A DNA stretch of 64,000 nucleotides from Agarophyton chilense. Its lineage: Eukaryota > Rhodophyta > Florideophyceae > Gracilariales > Gracilariaceae. Made by a program: the position numbers and the translations under genes. The stretch lies in NCBI GenBank assembly GCA_030374765.1, contig JARGXX010000095.1, positions 2,790,001 through 2,854,000 on the forward strand. Reading direction: 5' to 3'. The notes below the pieces were generated by a model that searched no databases, was not told the origin of the DNA, and was given only the letters and a program-made list of their open reading frames with translations. This document shows positions 42,719-54,896 of this stretch, one piece after another (the stretch's first letter is position 1; every line of letters begins with the position of its first letter).

Positions 42719-43385
42719 TGTAGTATTCTACTATGTCGGGGAATCCGATAGGCTGATTTTTCGCGAAGTCGCGGTTGGAACTCATAAGAGAGTGGTATCA
42801 TCATACTTGTGATATGAAACGGCACACCGCGTAGGATGCCAGGAGGCAGGGTACATTGTTGGAATACGTGGTATCACGAGTGGAGTGGCTTGCAACGGCG
42901 CATGTAGTGGCGATCCACGTGGCTGGTTTTACTACCCTTTGTAGCTAGACTTCCATTAGGGACCGTACCCATACAGTGGTTTGGCTAAGTGGCTGACCAC
43001 TGGGTATTATTTATATGTTTATTTGGGCACTCACCTTGGTACACAGTATATAGTGTACCAGAGGTGAGCGCCGACTCCAAGTAAAGGAGACAACATGAGC
43101 ATCATGACTATTCTGTTCCTCGCTTAGGATTCCTTAACCGGAGATCAGGACGAGCTATAATAGATAGTCAGCCCCCAACCACTTCACGAGCTGTCTCGTA
43201 CCTACGTTCCATCAACGTTTTACAGTTGCACTGTTCACCCTCGCTGGCGAGTAGTGGCCTTACACCCCACTTCCAGCTCGCTGGTGTTGTAGCTCTACCA
43301 CCCCTTTTCCTTCGCCGCAAGCGACCCATCGGCAGTCCGAACGCTGTCGCAGGTGTCTGCTCTCTCCGTTAGAGCGGATACTACA
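42719..43385 (+). repeat. 3' LTR of element A
   Basis: 667 bp, matching the 5' LTR with about 17 substitutions and no length change. It is followed by the duplication GCCTA and by the continuation of the interrupted transposase gene. Confidence 0.95.
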
Positions 43386-45292
43386 GCCTAAGGCAAATGT
43401 TTCGTTGCAATCGACTCTGTTCAGCGGTAATGAGCAGCCGAATGAAGCAGCACAGAAGATGAGATTAGTGGCAGAAGGAATGATTGTTGCTGTTTGCGAC
43501 GTTCTGACATTCGGTCAGCGATGTGCTGAGTGGTTCGTTCTGCGTCAGTTCAAGGTGACTGGTACAAATGCAGGGCACCGTTTGATGACTCTTGACGATG
43601 TTAGAGCTCAATTTGGACTGCAGTCGGGAGGGAATGAGAAGACTTTGGCGGAATAGTTTTCGCTGCTGCATGGCGGCTGGTTTAGCTCGAAGGTTTCTAC
43701 TGAAGCCATAAAGAGGGGTACATTGAATGAGTCTGCAGTTGTTAGTGCCCTTAAACGACTGGAAGCCGTGAAGGCCATCTTCGAGGTCGGCATGATCTCC
43801 ATGAAACACGAACCCTACATAGCACGTTCACCCTATGCAGTGTTGGTTTTGGACATCGGGTTGTACGAGGACTTGGGGACGCGAGGTTGCTGGAGGGGTT
43901 CGAATCCGAGACAATTGTCTTGGCCTCGCTGGAGATCAAGACGAGGGTTGCCTCTTCTACTCTTGGAGAAGCTATACAATTGTCATCGCCGGACATAGTA
44001 CGTTGCGATGTTGGCGATGATTCATTCAAGAATTACATCCCACACGAGCACATGGCTCAGATTGTTCACCAAGCTGTCGTTCTTACAGTTGAGTTCTGCG
44101 TTTACTTTGTTGCTTGTGAAACGGGAGTACTGTACACTGTCATCATACGGGTATCATCGACGACTCGTGAACTGTTTGAGCGAAGTATCGTCTCTATGGC
44201 CAAACCGTTGGTTGAATGGGCCTATAAGAGTGAATGTTCATTTCCACCCTTGGCCTTCGTTAAAGTGGAAGAAAAACACCGTTTGAAGGCTCGGCTCAAA
44301 TTCTGGAAGATGATTGACGAGCACGTCCCGAGCAATGGTTGTTTTGTGCCTTTGAAGCTATTCAAGCATGCTGCGCAGAGGTTTTATTCTAAGGCGAAGG
44401 GAGGAGTTGATGGGGCTACTCAGCAAAAAGCAATCCTGCGCAGTTCTACCTCTCGGTTCAAGTGGTAGCAAAAGATTGTCTCACAAACACTGAAGACCCT
44501 TACTGTAAATGCTCACATTGCATGGCGGATGTTTCAGCGCCAAGAGTTGTCGGAATCAGTTGAACAGTTTCGCTCAATCGATAGCTATCGTCACGAGTTG
44601 AAAAAGGTTCAACCAACCTCGGATTTCATGTTTGATGGGGCTCAGGAGCTACTCAGCTACGCGGCTAGTATCCAGCTACAGACGCACAGCGAAGATTGCA
44701 ACGAAACGCAATTGGAGACAAATGATGTTGAGGCTAAGCACTTATTTCTCTTGCAAAAACCAAGAAGCGATACAGGCTGACTTTCTTCAACTCTATTGAT
44801 GGAGTTAAACTTCGAGTTTCTGTCAAGGGCCATCACGCTGAAGCAGCACCATTGCAACACTGCGCGCTGTGTGGGGCACACACTCAAGGGTATCGAGGAC
44901 ATCGGACTCAGTGGAAATGCCAAGCTGGCTTTGTGCACCTTTGCCTAAAGGTAGCGCCAGGTTTCAAGAAGAGTTGTTCCCACATCTGGCACACAAATAA
45001 GTTTCTACAGGCGCACAGGATTCCAGAGAGAGCACCCTCACGTTCTCAAAGTAGAGATGGTACAAGTGCCTCAAGATCTATGTCAGGGGTGAATGGGAGT
45101 GGCCAGAGACTTAGTGTTGATGATGTGCAGAGAAGCTCTGAGGAAGTTGAGGAAGTTGAGGATGAAATAGAGCCGGTTGGTAGCAATCTCCAAAGAAGAT
45201 CCAGTATGGTATCATTAAGGTCTTCAAAACGACTTTCAGAAGGCACGAACGCAACCCGAGGGCCGCATTCGAAGAGGAGAAGAGAGGAGTGA
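43386..45292 (+). pseudogene. Transposase 3' part: YqaJ-like nuclease and Cys-rich tail
   Basis: The frame interrupted at 32858 continues here in phase. It gives CAEWFVLRQFKVTGTNAG, the characteristic opening of YqaJ-type recombination nucleases, then NESAVVSALKRLE, FEVGMIS and ARSPYAV. After a frameshift near 43870 comes IVLASLEIKTRVASS with the E-x-K motif, and HMAQIVHQAVVLTVEFC, matching the family's Gln-rich helix. Stops are TAG at 43654 and 44466. From 44850 a Cys/His-rich tail reads CALCGAHTQGYRGHRTQWKC, HLCL, SCSHIWHTNKF, resembling the piggyBac Cys-rich domain. The end is acidic and basic (DGTSASRSM...RRREE). Confidence 0.75.
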
Positions 45293-45679
45293 CAATCCAG
45301 GGAGAGGCAATTAGGACAGAGATAGAGGGATGTAGCAAATGTAGCTGTTTGGGGAGCAGGAGGGTGGTCGTAAAGTCCAATTTATCGTACATAAGGCCAT
45401 TTTGAGACTGCTTAAGGTAGTTTGAAGAGCCCAACTTTAACACTCTGTAACTCTTGAACTATTTCTCCAATTACGCTGAAACTTCGCACAAACACGGAAC
45501 ACATCGTCCCCAACAAGGCTACGGGCTTACTTTTGCGATTCGTTTCAAAGGCTTCTAAGCACAGAAGCTCAAAGTTAATGTGCAGAAAAATGGACCTTTA
45601 AATGTTGAACTAGGGATATTATCCTTCCAATGTAAAACTTTTATTAACCATCCTAAAACGACACAGAACTAAACACTAA

Positions 45680-46690
45680 TGTGGGCCCCGCACTGCTTAC
45701 AGTGTTCTAGTATTGCTGTAACACACTTTTATGGGGTACCAGCAAGGTCTGCACTCTGTATTTCACCGCTGGCTTCAAAATCCATAATAACGCATTAGGA
45801 GAAATAATCTAGATGTTATATTTATATTGGTTATTTTGCTGCTTTAAAAGCTACCATCAGCGATCAGATTAATCTAAAAGCACAAAGTAGTACCTATTAA
45901 GTAGTACTGCCTTTCAGATTTATTTCGAAAGTTCTAGATCTCTATAAGAAGAAAAATGATGTTTCCGAGTTCTGTCTCGGACGACTTCAACCAACATTTG
46001 ACATCCTAAAACACTATTTTGCTTTGGCTGCGAGCCCTTCAACTTTATTCAAAGATGATTTTTTGCCGCTTGGGGTCCAGTGAAGCGACTGCCGCTTTAA
46101 AAACAACTCCATATATTTTAAGAATCTGTGAAGCGTGTGCTGCGGTACGGAGGTCCAGTGAGGCGTTAGCTGCTGTGCAGAGCACCCTCTTACAGCTTAC
46201 AATACCGAGTAAAGTGCCTTTGGAGTTTACGAGATACGGTCTGTGTGTATTAACGGTACCGGGTTTGTTTAGAAAGCTCTTACAGGGTTAGAAGTATTTG
46301 ACGGCAGTTAAGCCTTGGTGGCGATCTGAAATTTAGTACTGAACGAGAATATGTCGCAAGTGGTGCCTTGCAACCTTTCTTGCAAAAAGCCAGCTTCGAA
46401 TATAGATTGTAAACATATCCTTTTGTTATTACCTCTCCTCGAAAATTCTTGTAAATATTTAACACTCCTGCATCTGGTTAACAAAGTGCCGAGATGGCTA
46501 AAGAAATCGTTTCAAATCCAAAGTGTCTGACTGGAAGCCAGGATGTCTGACCCTAGTGACTATTAACATAAGTCTTTGGTTGCTTTGGTTTAAGAAGATC
46601 GAGAAGAAGAAGTTTCTATCGAAGTACATATGTCTCATTTCATCTATCTAGGCCAATCAGTACAGCAAAAATGCTTATAATAGCCGAATT
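45680..46690 (+). repeat. Orphan interspersed repeat, copy 2
   Basis: Colinear with 2256-3265 and in the same orientation. It begins about 60 bp after the DNA transposon's right-hand duplication. The translated segment shares VLDLY, DVSEF and SPSTL with copy 1, but stops interrupt it sooner. No termini or family recognised. Confidence 0.75.
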
Positions 46691-46837
46691 ATACTGCAAC
46701 GTCTGGCCCACAGCGTCCTATCCAGAACTGACGACAACAAATAAAGTTATTGATCATTAGAACGTCAAAATTCTTGTATTTAGATCCGAAAATCGGGATT
46801 TGTAAAGATTTTTTCAGACTTGTTACATATACGCCAA

Positions 46838-47471
46838 GGTCGTACAATCACCTCTGGGGTATGCTACTGTCTTGTCTCAGGAGCGTAGTGATGCTCAACC
46901 GTAGGGAGCGTGTTGACGCTCAACCTTAAAATGTACACGTAGTAAACCTCGATGGTAACAGGGCACCGTGAAAACCCGCAGGGGCAAACGGCGGGGCGAC
47001 TAGTCTATACCGTGTAGGTAAACGATGGTAGGCGTCCACGTGCGGGAAAGCCTGTGTGGTAGTTGAGAAACGATGAACCAAAAGGTATAGTCGTGACCCA
47101 AGTGATGCCTGCCTTTATCAGATTAGGATGGGGGAGGTGCAGTTCCCTATATGCAGTGGACTGCACTCTCCAGATCACCCGGGAGGTGCCAGCAAGGCAC
47201 GGTCTCTGACCTAGTGTCAGAGACCTGGCCAGCACTGGCTACAGTGCCAGGTGGCCACTCAACTACTGTACTAAAACACGCATAATTACAACTACTATCA
47301 CTAACAATTACTCAACCAGAAGGTACATGTCAACACTACACGTGGCTGACAACACCTAGATGGTAGCTCGCCTGGAGCTACGTGACCGATGATTCCTCGA
47401 ATCCATCACCTACAAGATCATTGTGGGATATTGACAACTTCGAGGGCCAAACCTTCTGCCGCTATACGACA
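46838..47471 (-). repeat. 3' LTR of element B
   Basis: 634 bp, matching the solo LTR at 4956-5588 and the 5' LTR. The plus-strand left end reads GGTCG where the other copies have TGTCG. The right end is preceded (element sense) by a purine-rich tract. Confidence 0.93.
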
Positions 47472-48244
47472 GACCCTCTTCCTACCCGTGAGACACGCCC
47501 CATGTCTCCTTCCATCAAACCATAAGGGTAAAGCGAGCAACAGCGGCGCGGGCATCGGAGTGGTGTGCGCCGGCCGTTGCTCTCTGTGCGCGACGTGCGA
47601 TCCCTTGAGGTTCAGAACTCGGTGCCAGTGTCTGTTGGGGAGTGCAAGCGACGATGGCGGCGCACGAATTATGCGACAACCATTCAGGTAGGGACTGTCA
47701 TCAGGACATTGCAGTGTTAATAGCGCGCTCGCGGACACCTTCTCAGTAGTGGGCCCCTGCGTACTTGCGATTCTGCTTCCGCATAGCCCACCGTTTAACA
47801 AAGTTGGTATCACACCTTTCTCGGTTGCTCAAACTTCATTTTCTTCCTAGGTCCCTGCGCGCGCCGTCCCGCCTGGACGTTCCTGCGGCTCGAAAACCCT
47901 TCAGGTATTGCTGCCCTTACTTGGCGGCATCGCGACCGTAATCGTGATTTCTGGCTTTCCTTGAAGGTTTTCTGGCTTCTCAACCTTTCAGGTTTCGTCT
48001 ACCTTTTAAGGATTGATTCATGGCACTTGTTGGGCCTAAGCCTGCGTCGATACAACCATTGAGGTTCATGTGGCGGCGGCCTGTCCCTTGGCATCTTTAG
48101 TGTCTCCTTCTTCAAATAAATTGTTGTCTCTTCTTATCTCTTCTACTGTTACATTTGGTTGTTCTTTCGTGTCGTCCCTTGTAGGTAATCTGACACGCAT
48201 ATGCGTCCACCTTCTGCGGAGAACGACGTCTTTCCCCCCCTTCC
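47472..48244 (-). other. Element B 3' untranslated region and polypurine tract
   Basis: No coding sequence between the chromodomain-like remnant and the 3' LTR on either strand. Read in element sense, GGGTAGGAAGAGGGTC abuts the LTR at 47472-47487 and is the likely polypurine tract. Unlike element A, no long antisense ORF is present here. Confidence 0.6.
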
Positions 48245-48905
48245 TTAGGCATTAGTACCACGAATGTTTAAGATTAGCCGTCTGCAGGCATCGGCTCCTT
48301 TCGACGGCGCCAATACCTGATACGGAAGTGTGGGGGTATTGCGGCTGGGGTTTCGAGGTTGTCCCCTTCTGAGCCCGAGAAATACCACCTGACGGTGTAC
48401 TTCAGACCATTGTAGGTTCGCGTGTGGCCCCCAGACGGTCAACAGGAAATTTCTCTGAGATTTGGTCCTGATCTTTCGGGGGAACGCTACCTCGACGGTT
48501 CATATGTTCTGAGTTGGGAGCTTCGTGTGTGGGAGCCGGGTCGGGAGCTTCCGCGTTTACCGTGTGAGGTTGCATTTCCGTCCCTGTTAGGGGGTTGTAA
48601 TCAGGATCATCCCTTGGTAGGTCATCGTTCACCTCAATTGGGGTGGGGTCCTCCGAGGGTCGAGTACGCAGGGCTACAGCTCTGGGCTCTCGAGCTGAGG
48701 TGTCCGCCTCCATGTGATGCTGAACCGTTTCAGGTGCTACAGTAATACGGTCAATCGATATCGTATTCGGTATTCCGTCCTGGTCAACCGTAACGGTGTG
48801 GTCTGATGCGTTTAATACCTTATAAGGTCCCCATGATTTGGGTAGAAGCTTCGAATTGATATCTCTATGAATAGCTTCATCGTCTGCTTCATCACCCGAT
48901 TGTGG
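48245..48905 (-). pseudogene. Element B post-integrase tail with chromodomain-like remnant
   Basis: Near 48300-48420 the minus strand reads LKYTVRWYFSGSEGDNLETP then HFRIRYWRRRK, corresponding to the chromodomain pattern YxVRWxGxxxxxDxWEP...YHRR, with frameshifts between it and the preceding Glu/Pro/Asp-rich linker (48402-48713). Degenerate, so binding activity is doubtful. Confidence 0.6.
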
Positions 48906-50050
48906 TCATTTACCTGAAGGTGGGTTGTCTATGTAGACATATTGTGCCAAAAATACAGAGACGACTTTGGTTACCCTACGGTCGTAGTCGCCCTTGTACC
49001 GCTTCTGGGCTCCAGTGAGGTGGCTCTCTGCATGTTTGAGAGCCCTCTTCAACGTCAAAAGGGTATTCCGCTTGACCTGGGCAGGGGTCAGTGCGCCAGC
49101 TGCAGTGCTGGTGGTATGATCTCCCTGCACTACAATACCTGGGGGGTGTCGCGAAAGAACCAAATCAAAGAGATTGGTATGCGTTGACTGGTGTACCTGA
49201 AGGTTATAAGAGTAGGTTAGCGGTTGCACCAGCTCATCCGACCCAGTTTGGTGATCGTCGTATAGTGTCGTAGCCTTGACACTAGTGTGTGGTTAAAGCG
49301 CTCGACCTGTCCGTTCTTCTGCGGGTGGTAGGCAGTAGTGAAATAGTGCTTAATACCCCAGAGGTTACAGACTGCTTCGAAGAACTTCGATTCCAAGTTT
49401 GAACCATCATCGGTAAGTAGGTACAGTGGTGCACCATACGGGTAAACTCAATTGTTGAGGAACGCGATCGCCAGCGTGGTTGACGTCGTCTCCTTTAAAG
49501 GTATCGCTCTCGTGAGCTTCGACAACCTGTCAGTGATCACTAGAATGTGCTGATACCCATACTTGATCTTAGGAAGTGGTCCTAGAAGGTCTATCGCAAC
49601 AAACCCCAGTTGAACCGCTGCTGTAAACAGCTTGAGATACTTTCGATTCTTTCGAATACCACCACGGGTACGAACACAAAATTCGCATTGACCTACAAAG
49701 GTATAGATATCATGGATCATATGAGGCCAATAGAACTGTTGCCTCAAGTTGTAATACATCCTTGGGGCACTGGGGTGTCCCGATAGTCGCGGGTAGTGCA
49801 CGAGATACGAAACTCTCGGGCGCAGTGCCTTCGGAACCACCTTTTGAAGGCTACCATTTAAGGTTGACCTTGTCACGTTGTACCCATTGTGGTCCATATC
49901 GAACGGTGATCCTTTGAAACCAATTTGGTCAGCCAGAGTTCTGCAGTACGCATCCTGGGCCTGTTCTCGTAGAAATTCCTCTCGGGTTACGGGCATGACG
50001 CTCGTTTCCTCTTGGGTCAGTATCTGCGTTGCCATGTCGGTGTTCCGCAA
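48906..50050 (-). pseudogene. Element B integrase
   Basis: From 50050 the zinc-binding domain reads YLVHYPRLSGHPSAP and GQCEFCVRTRGG. The core gives FVAIDLLGPLPKIKYGYQHI (first Asp), then LLTDDGSNLESKFFEAVCNL (second Asp) and AYHPQKNGQVERFNH (Glu) in the continuing frame. All three catalytic residues can be seen, but a stop after FLNN at 49448 and frameshifts near 49230 break the chain. A post-core segment (LKRALKHAESHLTGAQKRY) follows to 48906. Confidence 0.88.
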
Positions 50051-50077
50051 GGTACCTTCTTCAGGTAAGTTCTAACA

Positions 50078-51500
50078 TCATTCTAGGTGTTCGCCGTTAC
50101 CAATTTGGTTTGATGAGACCAAAAAGCAAGTTTTGTTTTTGTGCACAGGTTCTGTCTCTAACCCTGAGGTGTTTAAGCGTGACATAGCATCAGCTTTGTT
50201 GTGCTTGATACCTGGACGGTACTGTACGTCGTATTCAAACTCCGACATTATCAACCTCCAACGGCCAAGTCTATCAGACGCATCTGCAAGTCCGAGGATC
50301 CACCTTAAGGCGTCGTGGTCCGTGCGCAACGTAAAGCGCTCACCATACAGATATGGACGGAGCATCAAAATGCTCCACAATACTGCTAGACATTCCTTCT
50401 CGGTTACCGTGTAGTTCTGCTCCGCCTCATTCATAGCCCGGCTCCAGTATCCTATGGGTAATTTGTCTCCGTTTTGCTGCTCCTGCATGAGACAACAACC
50501 TATTTAGGCATGGGATACATCTGTATCCAGCGTGTATGGTAGACCTGTTTTCGGTAACGCTAAGATTGGCGGCGACAACAGCGCTCGATTCAATTCCTCA
50601 AAGGTATCCATTTCGTAGTTCGATAGATTCTCGAACCGTTCAGGTTCATCTTTCTGGAGCTTCTTGTTGAGGGGAGCCCCAATTTTCGCGAATCCCTTCA
50701 CGAAGTAACGATAGAAGTTACATTAACTTATAAAGCATCGTATGTCTGTCTGGAATTGTGTCAACTTGACCTCCTGTGCGGCTCTAATGTTGCTCGGCAC
50801 AACCTCTAGGTTACCAGCGCCTATGCTGTGGCCCAGGTATTCAACCCTTCTGGTAAAGAAGACGAATTTGCGTAGCTTCAGCGTCACCCCCGTCTCAGCT
50901 AGGAGGGTTAGTACGGTGCGTACGTGAGCAAAATGATCTTCTACCGATCTGGAATAGATGATTACATCATCGATGTATACCAAGGCGGATGTACATTAAA
51001 CCTTCGAAAGGATGATGTCCAGCGCTCTTTGAAAGGTGGCTGGAGCATTGCGCAACCTGAAAGGCATCCGCGTGAAGCGAAACAAACCGGCATGGCACGT
51101 AAAGGTCGTTTTTCTCGATCTCCCTCACCTAGAGGTACCTGCCAATAACCACAATTGACATCCAACGTGGTAAATATCTGCGCATCTCCCAAGGAGTCGA
51201 TGCACTCATCCATTCTAGGTATTGGGTACGAATCCCTGATGGTCACGCTATTGAGCCTCCAGTAGTCCACACAAAACCTCAAACGGTTATCCCCTTTCTT
51301 CTGAACCAGAACTACGGGACTATCCCAATATGAGTTGGCTGGTTCAACTACACCTTCTTGGAGCATTCGCTCCACTTCTTTGAGTTCTATCTCTCTTGCC
51401 TTCGGACCTACTCGGTATGGTTGCTGGTAAATCGGCTTCGAGTCAGGGAGGAGCTCGATGCGACGCTGTGTGGCCTTAATTTGGCCAAGATGGCCTCACC
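50078..51500 (-). pseudogene. Element B reverse transcriptase and RNase H
   Basis: The reverse transcriptase begins before 51375 with MLQEGVVEPANSYWDSPVVL, FCVDYWRLNSVTIRDSYP and FTTLDVNCGYWQVPLG. A frameshift follows, then MVYIDDVIIYSRS with the catalytic YIDD intact and VEYLGHSIG. RNase H has TLDTDVSHA, a TAA, then PIGYWSRAMNEAEQNYTVTE, ECLAVLW and LRTDHDALRWILG. The active-site residues of both enzymes survive better than in element A. Confidence 0.92.
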
Positions 51501-51615
51501 ACATGGTTTCGAACTCCTCCAGAAGGTCGATAATACCACCCGGCAGTTGGCCGTTTTCTTCACCGATCTGGGCTGTATCTTGCCATTGCCTCTCAGGGTC
51601 CGGTTTCTCTTCTTT

Positions 51616-52560
51616 TTATACCGATGCCTTATCGGTTACTTTCACTGTCAAGTGGGTATTTATCGATACCTTTGTGGCTGTGGACCCATTTGCGCACCCC
51701 CCTTCCTTATCGAGGGCGACCTCGCCGAGATCATTGTGAGCTACGGTGAAGACCCCTTGTGGTGCCGGTAGTGCGATACCAACATTGGTATTTTTCGGCA
51801 ACTTCACCTCATGACTGGTGAATTTGCTGAGACACACCTTAAAGGGTTGATTTGGGATGTTGTCGACAATCTTGTTGGCCATCAAGGTGGGTTGTCGATG
51901 TGCTGATCTCGGAGGGTTTTGTAATATGAATAGCCCGGGGGTCGCACACAACACCGGTACCAATATTTGGTGCATTGGCGGGATAAAAACCTGTTTGGTA
52001 ATGCGCACTTTGTTGGAGACCGTTTCGGTGGATATCGTCTTCTTCGGTTTGACGAACCATCCCCGTTTGGTTTCCGTATTATCTAAAATGGCAATTCGTC
52101 CCCTCTGACGTAGGGCGACTGTATGGGACCCAGGAAGGATTGCTTTGACGTGTCTGTTATTGCAGTTCGTACCTAGTAGGCAGTCTATCGGTAAACGGTC
52201 GACAACAAAGAAGTGCAGTCTTACCTTGAGGTGTCCGAGCTGCACCACAGTAGTGAGCATACCTCGAAGGTTTAATGGTCATTCATTTGCATCCACCAGC
52301 GAGTTGTTGTCGGGAGGACGGCTCAAGTTCCGAAGTACCGCCTCACGTATGAGGCGGGAGTTCAGGACGTTTGGGCCGGCCCCCGTATCGAACACGCAGA
52401 TGACCGTGACTGCAAGGCGATCGGAGAAACACATTGAAGCACGTACTTTATAGTTTTTGTATTTCATATGACAAACCGGAACTGGTTTTGACGTGTTCTC
52501 TTCCACCTTCAAGGTTCTGGGTATCAATTGGCCTTCCGATTGCAAGTTGGGTTCGGCCAT
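51616..52560 (-). pseudogene. Element B aspartic protease and linker
   Basis: The minus strand reads VICVFDTGAGPNVLNSRLIR with the catalytic D-T-G. A stop at 52279 separates it from the second half, where FFVVDRLPIDCLLGTN corresponds to the family's IxxxLLGxD segment. A poorly conserved linker follows toward the reverse transcriptase. Confidence 0.82.
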
Positions 52561-54842
52561 TACGCCAACCGCTCGGTGTTTTTCTCCTGTACGGGAGCGG
52601 TTAAGTCCAAGTTTGGTGTTTCCTCGATGGTATTGACCTGTACCAGTGTACGGGGTTGGAACGTATTTGGTGCTTGCGTTGAAGACCCATAGAGGCGTTG
52701 GTGATTCTGCATGCGAGCCTGAATTAACTGGTCTCTCATCCCTGGAGGTAAGTTAGCGCAATTGTTTGTCAAATGGTCTGTCGCGAGACAGGACCAGCAA
52801 ACGAGGCCTCCAGTTGGAGTGTCTCGCGTTACCATTGAGGGGGGCTTCGAAACCTGGTTGGTAGGAGCAGTGGCGTAGGATGTGGGTGGCGAGTTATGGG
52901 AGCTCGCTCCTGGCATCCTATGCGAGCTCACCGAACTTGGCGGCGATTGTACCGAGTTTGGTGTACGCGTTGGCGACCAATTTTCTATCGTCGACGGTTT
53001 CGAGAACCGCCCTTGGGTCGCTACCAAGTGGATAGCTGTTCCTGTAGGTACTTCGATGTGCGAGCTACCCTCTGAGGTTTTGGTGTCTTCAATTTCCAAG
53101 ACTGACCTTTTCGGTTTATCCTTCGAGATTGGAGGCATGGCTGGTCTCTTTCCCAACCGAAGGGTATCTCCAAGGCCCTGGGAATATAGAGCCAGCCCAT
53201 TTTAGTCTACCTTTCGGTTAGTGATCAGGTAATTGCGTACCTTAGAACAGATCGCTTTGTCGACATTGTCGGCAAATAGCGACTTTAACCTCGAGGTAGT
53301 GAACACATTACCACAACGGGTTGCCAGATTCCAAAGTGCGAGCGAAAACTCCGATTCGGTTTGCCCAGACTTTTGATGGTAAGCGAGGACTTCCGAGTAA
53401 GCCTCTTGGATAACCTCATCGGTGGCGTATGTTTCCAAAAGGAAATTGAACACCTCTGGGTATGACTCCAACATCTCTGCGCCATTCTCATCCATAGCTA
53501 AGGTATTGCCGCAGAGCCTACCTTGCAGCAAGTAGTATGCTTGTCGTTTAAGTTAAAACTGAAATAGCCACATAGCAGCGCCTTCGGAAAACCCATTTTG
53601 GTCATATGCAATCTTGAACTTCTGTAGAAACTCAATCACCGCAATAGGATACGTACCTGTAAAGGTTGTGTCACCCATTTGGAATCTGTGCTTCTTGTGG
53701 TGCTTATTAATCTTCTGAGCGACCTCTTGGGTGTATTCAGAAGACTTGTTGATCAGCCGATAAGTCCTGTTATCAACCACTTTGGTGAACATATCGTTCA
53801 ACGGTTGGTGCACTTCGAGGTCCATTTCGGTGTCCGACTCAGAGTCAGGCGACTCATTGTATCGCTTTTTACCCTTTCGGATCTTTTTCGGCGACTTCTT
53901 CGTCGACCTGTTCGGTTTCTTCTTCTTCTTACCTTTACGTTCATCATCCGACGATGAACTCGTATCGGAACTGGAGTCTGACGAGTCGGGGTCTGAATCA
54001 TCCTATCGATTCTTTCCCCTCTTCGTCCTCCGCTTCTTCCCTTTTCGGTTTCTTCGTCGCTCATCCAACGAGTAAGACGAATCGTCCTTGGGACCACCTC
54101 CATGGGTATCCTTTTGAACGAGACTTGTAATTGGTGGCAGGTCAATGTCGTGAGGATCTACCTTCCCCGGGACCTCTTGACTTTGCCTTGGACCTTGTAG
54201 GTACTCACTTTCACTAGGGAAGTGTTTGGAATGGGTGGAATGACCCATTTGGAACCCTTGTGGTATGTGCTTTGCAATGTTCACCTGTGTAGGTAGGGAT
54301 TCTGCGAATCCCTCGGAACCCCAAAAGTCCTGCACAGCGCGGTAAACATGCTCCCTAGCATCTGTAAAGAGATACTGTTTCACCATTTCAGGTATCCTTT
54401 CCGATAACTCTTGAGCTGCTCGGTCAACCACAATACGGGTAAATGCATCGACGTCCATTGAGGGCGAAACCATCCGAGTATCTGACTTCTCCTTTATGGT
54501 TAATGCATTCTCGACCGCGAGGGGGACGAGCACTTTCGCTCGCTCTTCGAGCTGAGGCCATAGCTCCTCCGCTGCAACCTCAATTGGTAACTCCCTTTGA
54601 GATTCCGTTGCCATAGGCGGCAGACCATGTACTTTTCCGGTTTTGTCCCGAGGGTGCCGGAGCAGCTTCTCGGGGTTTTCCAGAATCGGTTGAGTCGATG
54701 GGGATCCTTTAAGACCTTTATGGCTTGCCGGGGCGCTCGCACAACGCGTATTCCTTTTAGGTCGTTCCATTTGTGACCAATAGTGGTATCCTGTATTGCT
54801 TTGCGGGATTTCCTGAAACAAAATAGGTGTACGAGCGTCCAA
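52560..54842 (-). pseudogene. Element B gag with CCHC finger
   Basis: From the ATG at 54842 (MDARTPILFQE) the first 279 codons are open, then frameshifts and stops break the capsid region (TTFTGTYPIAVIEFLQKFK, SYPEVFNFLLETYATDEVIQ). The nucleocapsid finger near 52790 is intact: CWSCLATDHLTNNC, a C-x2-C-x4-H-x4-C pattern. Acidic and basic patches (DERRRNRKGKKRRTKRGKNR) precede the capsid region, as in element A. Confidence 0.85.
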
Positions 54843-54896
54843 TCCTTCTGTAAATCTCGTGTGAACCGTGAAAGAACGACGAAACTTAAAAATACT

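Larger units (their letters stand above)
32859..43385 (+). mobile_element. Ty3/gypsy chromovirus (element A), full length with two LTRs
   Basis: Paired 667-bp LTRs (32859-33525 and 42719-43385) start TGTAGTATTC and end GATACTACA. Perfect 5-bp duplications GCCTA flank the element (32854-32858 and 43386-43390). Order inside: primer-binding site, gag, protease, reverse transcriptase, RNase H, integrase, chromodomain, a purine-rich spacer, an antisense ORF, polypurine tract. The LTRs differ at about 17 of 667 positions by eye, so the insertion is not very old. Gag carries a solo LTR, and pol has several stops, one frameshift and a deletion in the integrase core; non-autonomous now. Confidence 0.96.
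30874..45615 (+). mobile_element. DNA transposon with DDE-YqaJ-Cys-rich protein, expanded by nested insertions
   Basis: The ends are inverted: CCCTAGT at 30874-30880, then AAGGTCCA, and the complement ACTAGGG at 45609-45615 preceded by TGGACCTT. The element is flanked by ATAT on both sides (30870-30873 and 45616-45619), consistent with a 4-bp target duplication. CCCTAG-type ends and a Cys-rich transposase tail recall piggyBac, whose canonical duplication is TTAA. Removing the nested Ty3 element leaves about 4.2 kb carrying one broken transposase gene. No terminal repeats this short have been described to me with a YqaJ fusion in one protein, so family assignment stays open. Confidence 0.78.

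Noticed and set aside
47472-48300. Recurring TTNAAGGT/TTCAGGT motif in element B 3' region
   Set aside because: Seems frequent, but spacing is irregular and I could not show it exceeds expectation.
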